Assembly (NCBI GenBank): GCA_935421135.1
Contig: OW285187.1
Span: forward strand, 7,006,001-7,070,000
Source of the DNA: Bugulina stolonifera
Lineage: Eukaryota > Bryozoa > Gymnolaemata > Cheilostomatida > Bugulidae
Direction: 5' to 3'
DNA length: 64,000 nucleotides
Shown: in pieces, positions 24,528 to 36,145 of the stretch
Layout of the letters: every line of letters begins with the position of its first letter
How positions within the stretch are numbered: position 1 is the first letter of the stretch
Translations under genes and position numbers: made by a program
The notes under the pieces: model-generated
The model's input: the letters and a program-made list of their open reading frames with translations, nothing else
Told to the model about the DNA's origin: nothing
The model's database searches: none

Positions 24528-27500
24528 ATGGGTTCTCTAGTCAAACCAATAGATAAGTTTGAAACGTGGCGTCCCGTGACGCTAGGTATTGGTTCTTCCT
24601 TGGCCATTAGCAAGAGAAGAAAGTGCCAAACAGCGACTCCTACCAAGGCGGCAGCTAAAGTTAAACCTGCAGGTTATCCAAAGTCTGCCACCACTACCCC
24701 TAGGTACCCTAGAGGGAGTACTGCTGAGGACAAGCCTCGTTCTAGAAGTGTTTCTTCTTCCAGAGTTGGCTGCACTTGGAGGCTGCCATCTTATACATCA
24801 CGTCAAACTCAGGTATGCCAACATGCCCGCTACAATTTGATTCCATCTGTGCCGCTGGCAATAAAAGTGAAAAGTCAATTAATTTTTTACTAAATATTAT
24901 TTTTTCTTTATCACCAGTTCTCATTCCATTAGCCTTGGTATTAAACCCTCCTAAATTATTATGGAGATGGTTGACAGTATAGCTGTAGCCCAGGATCAGC
25001 AGCCAACCACCAAAATCCTTACTCATGCTTTTCATTGGCGTTGAGCCTAAACTATGCTCTACATGTACTTTAAAATACAAACTTAGAACTTGGCCTATTT
25101 TTGTCTAATGGTTTTTTAATCATTTACATAATGATAATAATATGTTAAACGTGTGAAATTGATACAGTGATTTGGATAAAAGTTTTAAAGTTTTATTCAT
25201 CACTTTGTATTATCCATGTGGGAAAAGACATGATTTCTCCACATATTATTGGCTAAAGTACAGCATCAATCTGAACTTCCTATTTGGTCCCAATTGGGAA
25301 TAGGTTATTGTACCGATACTGCTTATTCAACTCTCACGGAAATCTATGCATTTTTGATTATTGGCAGTGGGCAGCACATAATAATTGGCCAGCTTTGCTT
25401 TGTGTTAAATTATTGGCTAAACAATTTGAGGCTGCTCCAATATTCTCACATCTGTCGTGGTAAAGTTAACTTCTTTCACATCTACTGATCTTTAAAAGTT
25501 GAAAATGTCAGCCGGTTTTTGGGGTAGTGTACATGTATGTCGACCTACTGGTAGCCTACAGTTTATATACATGAAATTAGAATATAAATATTATGTCTAC
25601 CACCTTTTCTGTCTACTAAAATTCATTATTATTATCATGCTGAAAATTTGAAAGCATATTAGCATTTTGAAGATGATCTCTGTAGGAGAAGACAACTACT
25701 GGGAAGAAGCACCATACAATAGTGCATGAGTATTCAGTAATCGGTTATTCTATGAAATTCCCTATGTGTGAAAAAGTAACACATTGACCTATTAGCATTA
25801 TGTCTGAGAACATGATACAAGAGACAGTAAGGAGGAATAGCATGTGGTACCACTACTACACCGCTATATAGAAAGTTGCAGTATCAGCTAGGTATAATCT
25901 CTTCACACTATATTCTGTAGCACTACATAGATTATTCCACACATTAACACCTTCTAGAGGCTTCCGCGCTTTCGATGGATATATTTTCGCACCTCCTTAT
26001 TTACAAGCTTCTAAAATCTCGTGCGTCACACTGATGTGTTTTGTTTGTAGCCCATGGAGTCAGCTCATGAGGAGACTGGATCTAGTGTCCCCGTACTTCC
26101 GGCAGCGATTCTGTCCAGGTCTGTGGGGACCTTGCAGGAATGTGAGGCAGCTCTTAGGGTCGTACCGATGAAGAAAGATGGTGTTGTACCGTATGTCCCT
26201 CAACAACGTTCTGTCGAAGCTCATAATCAGATGAAGGAATTAATTGAGTGAGTTCATGTTCGTTCGTTATATTGACTAATTAATACAATTAAATTTTAAT
26301 TTCTCTCCACTTACGTATAACTGTACCTTGGTGTAAATTCTACATGAGGTAGGCTTATATGTAGACCTACTACATCTTCTTAGTTTGCAGAAATGTCGCC
26401 AATTCAGGTGAATCTTTCAATGACCTCAAAAAAATTTATATCTACGAAAGACATTGTGGATTATCATTGAGTAGATCATCGTTATATGAGTCAACGATTA
26501 TTTATTATTTCTTTTATTGTTTAGTGCTGTCGTCAATTCGTCAGCTAGCGGACTAGCTACACTACAAGACTGCGTGATGTGTAGTACTGCATGCACATAC
26601 ACATACACAGCACGTCCATTGCCTGCTTCTGGCCGCAGCATAAAACATGAGGCAATACAAAAATACATGTATATTGTTGTATTCTATTGCCTAAAAACAG
26701 GCCTTGAAACACTTGTAATATATTTTCTCACTATCACAGCAATATCCTGTATGTTTATAGCACATGGACTGGGATGTCTACATCATACAATCAGAACTCT
26801 TTCAAGCCTTCACAGCTCAAGAAGCGAATGTTGGGCATTCCAGTGCCTGGGACTGATAATAGATATTTAGCCTATGTAGAGGAGCTGATGAGAAGGCGGT
26901 ACAAGAAGACGCTCAGTATTGAACCCACATCTCAACAAGGTACTCAGTCTAAGTGTATTCCTACACTATAATTGGCTGCGATATTTATATTTCCAGGAGA
27001 TGATGGCCGTTCTACTGAGTGTTCGGTGTTAGAAATATCTGGCAGCGTCACGCCAGAGATGTATGTACGTGTGTTTCTGTAATATTAAAAATGTTTTCTG
27101 TGTACAAGTTGGCTATGGTTACTCTGCCATGCTCAGGGTATTGGCTCAACACACCTTCAAATTGGTTAATCTAAGATTCCAAATTACTGTTCACTTTAAC
27201 AGCTTGTAAATAATTGTTTTGAAGCAGAAGCGCTCAGGCACATATGTGTACGCATATGGTAAGCAGTTATCAACTTTAACAGTTACATGTTGTATTAAAT
27301 TAATTGGTATTACAATATTGTACCCAGAGACCAGATATTAATTTGGACAAACCTCGTTGAATTGAGAGATTTTGACCTTGCTGTACCTCTGAATTCATTT
27401 TAGATAAAATAATTTTATAAAAAAGTAATAATTATAAATTGTAATATTGGCTTTGAAATACTGAATTATGCAATAGTACAGTGACCTAGTGGTAAGGGCT

Positions 27501-27857
27501 CTGGACTTCCGTGTGGGAGTTCCAGGTTCAATTCCCATAGGGGTTATTAGTGGTGTTAGGAAGAACATCCAGCCACAATTGCTCCTGTGCCTCATATAAT
27601 ACTTTGCCATTGGTGAAGTGCCTTCTCCACCCCAAATTAGAAAAAATGCAGATCTCTTTAGATCTTGGCTTTCTTACCTGGGATTAATAGTGGGAAGTAA
27701 AGTTGGTAAGACATATATGCTGTTTATATGACTCTGTGACAGATGAGGCTGGCAGTGACTCAACAGATGAAAGTGCAGACGAACAGCTGGATGATAAACT
27801 TCTACCAAAACTTGTCAAACTAGAAGATTCCACTGAACAGGATGAGAGTGCTACTAG
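24528..27857 (+). CDS. M1: multi-exon 5' module of the plus-strand cluster
   Basis: Exons 24528-24812, 26051-26247, 26525-26578, 26761-26939, 26997-27068 and 27743-27857 join in phase into about 300 codons, ending at donor ACTAG|GTAAGT in phase 2. The start is ATG at 24528 (A at -3, G at +4). Exon 1 is basic and Ser/Pro-rich (KRRKCQTATPTK). Exon 4 has the most protein-like stretch (KPSQLKKRMLGIPVP, then YVEELMRRRYKK). Exon 6 is acidic (DSTDESADEQLDD). I recognise no family. The exon 5 donor is uncertain: the stronger donor at 27060 would create a stop, so I chose the weaker GTAC|GTGTGT at 27068, or a small exon is missing. No stop codon follows inside the module. The phase-2 donor fits the shared acceptor at 52186. 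Confidence 0.6.
24813..26050 (+). other. M1 intron 1
   Basis: AT-rich intronic sequence; the open frames seen in it lack splice-compatible ends. Nothing else is recognised. Confidence 0.45.
27481..27680 (+). mobile_element. tRNA-derived SINE in an M1 intron
   Basis: The head resembles a tRNA promoter: an A-box-like GACCTAGTGGTAAGGG and, about 35 bp later, a B-box GGTTCAATTCC. The 3' part (GGAAGAACATCCAGCC) resembles the conserved tail shared by many SINEs and RTE-type LINEs, from memory. The missing acceptor-stem pairing and the long tail make a functional tRNA unlikely. Confidence 0.6.
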
Positions 27858-27897
27858 GTAAGTTGGTACATTACACTGTTATTGACTCACACTCTCA

Positions 27898-28716
27898 CTA
27901 ACAGCCAGTGTTGCCAACTCTACGACCTAAGTCGTATACTTACGACTTTTCTCCCCCTACGTCCTACGACCACGACCTTTTACTAAATACACCTTTTCTA
28001 CGACCTTGGAGTTATCTTCCCTCAAGGTCTATGATTTGGCTGGAATCAACGAAAGTCGTTGATTGAATATAAAAAAAGGTCAATGTCAGAGGTGTTTACA
28101 CTCAATGAGAGATCAGTGGTCAGTGTTTCTAAGCTATTTTCTATTTGTAGAGGCTAATGAGAGATCAATGTACTAAAAGTTGGGAAATCCAAATATATTG
28201 TAAGATTTGAAGTTATGTTTTTACAGCTTCCAGTCTAGTTTCATTGTTTGAAAATCTCTCAAGTAAATCCATTGATTAGAAAAATAAAAATGAGTCAAAA
28301 AAGGTATCATCAGAAAGTTTTGCAAGATTGGTTTAAAGATCCTAAGTTTTCTCAGTTTGAAAAATATTCAGATTTCAAGTGGAAGCGGAAGATCCCATCT
28401 AGCACTGATTTCATCACTTGTGATTTTGTCGTAGAAGATCAGGCTGATAACAGTGAAGACAGTCTTTAGTACTAGGATTTAATTGTATAGCATAATATTA
28501 TCCTTGACAATGTGTAGCGTACTTTTCATTAGCCAGAATATAGGCTGTAAATACATAGTGATACAGTCAAGTCAATGTCTCGATATTTGATTTATGAGGA
28601 AAAATGTCAAAAATTTTCGCTGCGGGGTGGGGGAGGGGTGCCCACACCCCACCTCCCTCCCACCCAAAAGTTTTCTAGACCTTTCACTATAATTTGTTGG
28701 CAACACTGCTAACAAC
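27898..28716 (+). mobile_element. hAT-type element with target-site duplication
   Basis: The element occupies 27906-28708. Its ends are a 13-bp perfect inverted repeat, CAGTGTTGCCAAC. It is flanked by CTAACAGC (27898-27905) and CTAACAAC (28709-28716), an 8-bp duplication with one mismatch, which is the hAT hallmark. It lies 48 bp after the last M1 donor. A short open frame inside (28278-28469) starts MSQKRYHQ and is rich in aromatic and basic residues. It may be the remnant of a transposase N-terminus; the rest is deleted. Confidence 0.8.
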
Positions 28717-31700
28717 TACTGATACTAATACTGCTACTGACACTAATACTGCTAATAGTGACTGCTACTGCTACAACTAATACTGCTACTAATAATTTCA
28801 CCTTCTAATGATGTATCTCATATCCCATAAAGGCAAACAGGAGAACTCCAAAATTTATCGTTCCAGTAGTATAAATATTGTAGTTTCATTTCTGTAAATC
28901 GGTTACTATGGTAGGCTGAACAATGATGAAGGCAGGGAAAATAGTACAGGACTAGTAAAAAACTATTGTCTAGTAGAATATCAAGTAAACTGAAGTTATG
29001 CTATATGAATTCAAATTATTTTCTAACAATAGTTAGTTACAATAATAGTGTTGATTGTTGGGAAATATTTACCTTCAAAAGTAAGTAAGTTGCAAGACAT
29101 ACAGTTAGGTAATAAAATAATGCTCTGTCTCCTTAATGGATATAATACTACACCACGGTGAAACCTGAAGGTAGGATTTATATAGTGCTATTCATTATTA
29201 GATATTGAGACTTGGGTGAAGGTTCTCTGGTTTCTGTCAGATTTTGAGGATTTAGAAGTTGACCCGTAGTATTGACCACTGTGGTGGTAATACTGACCAA
29301 GTGTTGACCACTGTGGTGGTAATACTGACCAAGTGTCATAGATACTTACACATATATGTAGATAGTATTGGTTAATACTCTACTAGATAGTTCAGTGCTA
29401 TTGGTTGCAGACAATTTATATATCATTAATAGTAGTACATGTAGTAGTGGTAGTGTGATATACATTGATATACATATGGTATTAACACATTCTGTACTAT
29501 ATGGTATCTAATGCAAGGTATGAGTATACTATAATATAATGATAGGACAACTCCATTCGCCATTAGATGCTGTTTGAACAGTGTGTTATTCATTCATATG
29601 ACAGCAGGTTGTAATGGTAGTAATAGTAACTATTTCTATAAAGTTTATTATAGATAACATTCATGCCTGTATTGCATAATAAACTGTTATAGCTTTTCGT
29701 GTGTAATTAATTAATTATTATAGTTGCTATCCTAACTTTTAGTGAGCTTAAAACACACCAAAGGATATGAGTTGATGGTGATTTACTTTGTACTAATTCC
29801 ATGTATATAATACAGTCATGTTGTATAAAGTTACATTAGGCCTTAGTATTGTTACATTCCAGAAATTACCTTAAACTTTTTTATCTGCTTGTTTGAAAGC
29901 AAAATAGGACTGCTAGTTGTGTTAAGTAGACATAATCACAACATATTATGTTGCTGATAGAAGCAACTACAATGTTATACATGTATTATGTTACTCATGC
30001 ATTATAAAATACTAATTAATTAATTAAATAGTATCATTTAAATAATATCACATCATAAATTATACTCCATATAGTCAGTACCTCGCATTATGTGATGTGA
30101 CATCATTACGTTACGTTATATTATACTATGTGCTTAAAATACATCATTATATTAGAAAATGGCCAAACCCGTAACATTATATGACATGTAGATGGTTATG
30201 TGTGTATTAAATAGTTATGTGTGTATTAACAGAGCTACTCAATCTGCGTGTTATTTGAATGATAGATAGAATATTGTATGGTGACAACTGTTTACTGCAG
30301 CTTAGTATCTACCTAGTACATATTATACACAAATGCATCTAATATATACAGCAATTATCACCTTTTTACTGCACCCTGAAATATATATTATTGTAATAAC
30401 ATGTACTTACAATAGCAATATCCTCATACCAGGTGTTAAAAGGGTGTCGCTGATTTCAAGAAATCAATTCAATTCAATAATTTCTGTTTATTTTACCATA
30501 ATATGGGAGATTATTTTTAAATTAAAATTATTCTACTGCCTGTAATAAAAATATTCAGTTATAACTTTTATTATTAAAATGTAATGTAAGTAATTCATTC
30601 ACACGTATAGGCAACCAACCAAAGTTTGGAATTGTCTTCACCTACACTGTGTTTTGTGTGTACTATATATGCATGTACAAAGTTATTCCATATCTACAAT
30701 TTTTGATAAACTGGTCGAAGTGTACTTGTACATTCCACTATAATGTTAACGGGTTATGTTAAGAGATTTGAGAGAAATATCTGGGTAAATAACAGCTCTA
30801 TAACACTACCACACCCCTTTCTCTCCTTTCTGCTATGTATGTAGTTAGATCACACCACACTATACCTGAGAATAACTAGGAAGAACTTGGTGTTGACATC
30901 AATGTGAAACAAGCAAAACAAACTAGTGTGAAGCGCAAGTAGAATATAAAGTGGTATAACATTTAAGAAAATAGAAATCTATCAGAGTAGTAGAACTGCA
31001 GTATAATAATATGCTCAACATATAGTTGTAGCAACTGTCTCTTATTTTAACTGCTGACGATTAAAAGCAATGCTAGATAAACAGATGTCATGGCTGATTT
31101 TGTCTCTGATACAACTCGATATTTGATGAATGTTGTGAATGGCAGAGAATTCTAAGAAAGTTTCAACTCTTCTAAAAGTTGGTTGTTTGATGTACAAAGT
31201 AGACTCTGGACAGCCAATCGAAATTGATGTAGGTTTAGGAGAAACCTCCCTAAACTGGTCATTATTTGACGGTCCGATTTCCGTCATCTGACGTCATTAC
31301 AGAATAAAATCGATATGTACGCTGTTGATACAAGTTTCGTTTGCTCGAAGTACTCATTTGACCCTCAGAAACTTGATTCATTACGTTTAATAGAAGTGTT
31401 CCAATATTATAATGTGATATCACTGACCTATATTATTATTATGAAATATTTTGTTTTCTATATATTACAATCATTCTGGTAAACTTCTTCAGGATATCGA
31501 GTTTTCCTGAACGTTGACACCTTTTATATATGTTTAATTTACTGTGTGGAACTAATATGATCGTATTCAAAGGCTTAGGCCGCATTTCTTGGTTATATCT
31601 ATAATCAATCGATTCATTTTAAAAATGTAGTATCAAACAAAATTACGTTATAGCCCTTATAGTATTACATTACAAAGAAGTATTGATACTTTGAACAAAA

Positions 31701-31820
31701 CTGTTTGTAAATTAATTGTATTCTTAAGCGCACGACTCAATGGTTTCAGTTACTGTAGGATGTGAAGGCTGTTTGACAGGCTATACCAGTGTGTACACAA
31801 ACTTACAGCGAGCCAGTTCG
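28717..31820. other. Noncoding interval after M1
   Basis: AT-rich. A 31-bp unit (TTGACCACTGTGGTGGTAAT and more) occurs twice near 29272-29336. A minus-strand frame at 31287-31042 begins with ATG next to a TGACGTCA palindrome, but I find no splice partner or domain and do not call it a gene. Confidence 0.4.
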
Positions 31821-32003
31821 CTACCTTTTGTTTTCTGCTGTTTGATAAAACAAGTTTTGTTGTTGATATGAGGAATCCGAGCAGTTTGTAGAAGCTGAAG
31901 AATTTCTGATTGAGATAGATCTCACACCAACATAAACTGGTCGTACGTCTGCACCACCTTTCGGACGCTTAAGGGACACCGGGACGGTATTGTGACACAA
32001 CAT
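31821..32003 (-). CDS. Possible minus-strand exon divergent from V1
   Basis: An ATG-started frame of 60 codons (starting MLCHNTVPVSLKRPKG) with ordinary amino-acid composition, less AT-rich than its surroundings. It ends either at its TAG stop or at a donor AAAAG|GTAGCG that overlaps the stop. It lies 160 bp from the V1 ATG on the other strand, so the two could share a bidirectional promoter. There are no homologues I recognise. Confidence 0.3.
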   Translation of the reverse strand: MLCHNTVPVSLKRPKGGADVRPVYVGVRSISIRNSSASTNCSDSSYQQQNLFYQTAENKR

Positions 32004-32164
32004 AGTTCACTATTTCCATAGACTGATATTTCTGCCATTAACTGTTCCGCCGGGCTATACTCTATGACTTTCTGCGCTTTATCGTAGTTGATAATTTGAG
32101 AAGTCTTGTTGAGTGACTGCCAGCTCTGTTGGTAATTCAGCCAAGCAGTTTGAGGTCAGCTGTG

Positions 32165-32385
32165 ATGATGAAGTTTATGTGTAAGCGTGACAGAGAGCAA
32201 ACAATTCTCAACACAATGCTTGCCGATAGATATAATGTCAAATTCAAGATGGTGGTTAAAGCGAGAGAGAAAGGTCACAAACAGTATCCAAGCATGCTAC
32301 GTCTCTGCCAGGCCATCGTCAAGAAACAAGATGACAGACTCAAACCGACTATCTCTCGAGTTACGGGGAAGGGTTTCTTCAGCAG
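32165..32385 (+). CDS. V1: candidate alternative first exon
   Basis: ATG ATG AAG opens a basic 73-codon frame (CKRDREQTILNTML, then VTGKGFF) that ends at AGCAG|GTACTC in phase 2. The phase-2 end joined to C at 52186 gives serine and continues into the constant region. A second overlapping frame is also open, but only this one keeps a purine at -3 and a phase fitting the other modules. No family is recognised. The donor is weaker than those of V2-V7. Confidence 0.5.
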
Positions 32386-35300
32386 GTACTCAGTCTATAA
32401 CTCTATAATATGTCGTTAGTAATAGCTCTCAGTCGTATTTTATATACTGTCTGAGCTGAAATCCATAGCCCACTACATTGTGTTGTGCAGCATCCAGAGA
32501 ATCACGAATGGTCAAAATTTGACCTTGAGTTTGCCGTGTTCTGTTAGTTTAGCTTTTGGTTATCTCGTTTGATGGATGGCTGATCAACCTTGCATTCAAA
32601 ATTTTGGTTTCACTAAGAATTGGGTAGTTTTACCTGTCAAAATTTCGGTACGTCAAATGAATTTCAGGGTCACTGGGTGCTCTAATGGCTACTGAACTTT
32701 CTTAATATAGGCATACATTTATCATGGTTTCTAGTAAAACTTGAGGAAAAATAACATAATGTAACAGTTTCCTCGAATTCTTGTCTAACTAAGGCATGTA
32801 ATCGTAATACTGTATACTCTATTCGTTCAGACTTAGCCAAAGGTCATTGACGCTATACACTATTATACTATTAAATTTGACAGTGTTGTATAATATAAGT
32901 GTGGTATGATAATACTGTTGCTTTCTTACAAATTACAATAAATATTGCTAAATCTCTTCTTGTGCAGTATTTAGGTTATACTTACACTACTTGTAGTGCA
33001 TGTACAAACTACCAAAAGGTCCCTGTTATTGATAGTTACTGGCACCAAGAGAACTGAATTTTGTTCGAAAATTGCTCTAATGTTTTACAATATTAGAATA
33101 GTCAGTTATGAAAAGATTGCTTCACTGCTTGCAGTAATTATTCATAGCACGTTTATTATAGTGCAAGTGCATGTCATTGTATAAAATTTACATGTACAAA
33201 ACGTATCAAATGCTGTAGCATGCTGAAATCTAGTAAAATATATTGTCTCGGCCCACACCGGTCTCTCTAGGCAGTTATAGATACAATGTATTATAATTGT
33301 AATATAAATTGACTGACTGTAATATTTACAAGCTGGTGCTGTCAATACCCCTGTTAATCTTTTACATTGTCAAGTGTAACTTATACTTTATACATATTTA
33401 ATATTTTATGATATTACTCTCATATCAACCACATTACATGCTACTAATACGTGATATAGCATGACTATTCTAGTATATATCGGATTATACCGTACTCTTT
33501 ACCGTATTGACTGTATTGTGTCATGTAAGAATACAGCATTATAATAATTAGATTCAATATTTTAACAAGAATTAGTGTTTTTATTCTTCACACTGCTTAT
33601 ACCAAACTATTCAAACAATATATAATTAGACGTGAATGTTAGAATACATGCAATCATAATGTTTGTTGCACAACACTGCTGACCTAGAATAGTAGGCAAC
33701 AAATTAAAATCAAACGATTATTGTAATTTACAACGATCCTTTAATTTTTAATTTCTGGCTAACAACTATACAACATGTAGATTTGTAGTGGTTTATAATA
33801 AAGGATTATTACGATTAAATGTATTTATTAATTAAACCATGTAGCTTACTCTGGCACACTATGAACACATTGTAAGCTTATTGCTCCTAGTCATTCATGA
33901 GGTGTCTGTTTGTAACGCTGCTGTAATATGTTACCATTCAATCAGCAAACAGAATTCATACAGCAAACATTTGCTGACTTGATGAAGCATATTTGGTTTA
34001 TTTTTGTCTTTGATGAGTTGAAATTTAATGAATTCATTCTCATAATGAGAAAATTGATAATCATATTATACAATGTGCAGACAACTCCTAAGAACAGGTC
34101 TGCATAAACCGTAGATATAGATACAATATATGTTTATATTATATCTATGGCATAAATTTGCATTCAGAATAATAGATATTTCTGAGATGCGCCTAAAGGC
34201 ATTTTATTTGTATTTTATGTGATCAATAGTTCATAAAGTTCTCTCAGTGTAATGCCTTTGTACATAACCATAACTTCTACCATAACAACAATCTTAATAT
34301 TGTGCTGTGTGCTGCAAGGCATATAATATACATTTCCATGTAGATGTATATTACATGTATTGCACATGCATTTTGAAATAAGTAATCACAGAGTCATGAC
34401 GCTACAGATTAGGAGGAAATACTGTACTTTTAATATTATTGTATTATATTCATCTCCTTGTTTATAAAATATAAATTCATAGATGTAATATTTAGTATAG
34501 TGCAACTGTTAGAGTACGTTGTACATGGATAGTAAGCTAGCAGAGCCAAATTACTTGTGAATGCAAAGTTGTCTTCTCTATCTGTAGATTGTTTTCTGTA
34601 TAATGAGCCCAGAGTTATCCCCTCTTTTACTTATTGGCGTGGGCTTGCAACAGCAGACCTATTCTATTCCTACTCTAAGATCACAATGAATATCCTAGAG
34701 TCTAGATTATTTCTAAGATAAAAATGTTACCAAATCCGTACATAATCACACTATCATGACGTACCCACATTATTATATTTAAATATTACATCATGTTCAT
34801 TAATTTATGGAACCAGTCATTCCAATAATACTGGCAGGTATGGGTAGATTAGACAACATGTAATTAAATTCATGGGTTCAAATATGATGAAATTAATTAT
34901 AAAACTAAGTGATGTCCATGCCCAGTGATGTAGAGGTCAAGTTCGGCAATGTCACCAACTTATCGACTCAGAATAATATACATGTAATTGCATTTCTCTC
35001 AACAGCTTTGAGTTATACATTAACATACTGTATGTTTAAAATATATAAAAGCATTACAATAATATTATGCGTATTATTATAATATTTATCCTAACCCTAA
35101 GGCCTAGGCCTATGGTATAGATACGCATGTACTGTTTATATTGCCACTAATATTTTGCTAATTATGTGGTATAATAAAACTAAAACAGCTCACCTTTGTT
35201 TTAAATGTCCTAATATATATGCTGAACGAATTATATCAATATATTCATTGTGTGTGATTTTTGTTGATTGTGAATGGAAAACGTATAACTATTATTTGCT

Positions 35301-35957
35301 TAGTTGTTTGCATACATGTAAAACCATATATCAGCTATTACCAGTTGACAGCAATTCTAGATTTCTAATCACAACTCGATTATTTTGATTGCGATAATTC
35401 CTTTCAATAGTGGAATATCTGTATGATTGTGCACTACAGAATACGTCTGTATAGTTCGCCATTTGTACGTGTGGTCATTGGAGGTTGATAGCTTAGACTG
35501 CTGCCGCTGCCTCACCGTATATTTCCTTTCATTCCGTCTGAGTGTTTAAATCAGATCAACCGTGAAAGTCGACAGTCTATTACGATACGTAAAATTACAA
35601 ATTTCAATTACATTCAAGTGTCACTAATACATATCATTTACTTTGAAAACACTGTTCATTTATATTTGACTTGAACCAAAGGAAATTGTTTCTAGGAGCG
35701 AACTATACGGGACTAAGCATTACACTTTCAGTAACAATAGGTTCAATCGGTGTTTGACTGACTACTTCAATTACTTTGATCACTTCTGTTCATCATTGAG
35801 CTCTACAAATACGGCTCCTCGATACTCTGATATATTGGGATATATTGACTTGGTGAGATATCGTTGTTTATCTATGGATAGAGAATATTAATACTTTCAC
35901 TGGATGATCAGTGCGTCTCAGGTCTGTCAGGATAGAGAATACAGCTGAGCAATCAGG
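32386..35957 (+). other. Interval between V1 and V2
   Basis: About 3.6 kb, very AT-rich, with no coding stretch of exon-like composition that I can support. In the cluster model it is intron for upstream modules and promoter for V2 near its right end. Confidence 0.5.
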
Positions 35958-36145
35958 ATGTACGGTAATGGTATGTTGCCATCTTGGGTACATCCGTGGA
36001 TGTTTAATTCATCTGAAGATAGTTCCACAGCCTCGTCATGTGACCTACATACTGGACATCTCTCAACACGAGGAAAGGTCGCACCACCCAAGTTAAAGCT
36101 GTGTCATGCTCCAATGAATTATTTCCTTTCTCCTCTAGACTTGAG
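35958..36145 (+). CDS. V2: candidate alternative first exon
   Basis: ATG TAC GGT opens 62 codons (MYGNGMLPSWVHPW, then KLKLCHAPMNYFL) ending at TTGAG|GTAGGT in phase 2. An in-frame TGA lies 12 nt before the ATG and no pyrimidine tract precedes it, so it looks like an initiating exon. A is at -3. Joined to 52186 the junction codon is AGC. No domain is recognised. A minus-strand frame at 36447-36244, just downstream, is not supported by splice signals. Confidence 0.5.

Noticed and set aside
27481..27545. Functional tRNA gene
   Set aside because: A and B boxes are present, but the acceptor stem does not pair and a SINE-type tail follows.
31042..31287. 81-codon minus-strand frame next to a TGACGTCA site
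   Set aside because: It has an ATG and fair composition, but no donor, splice partner or recognisable domain.
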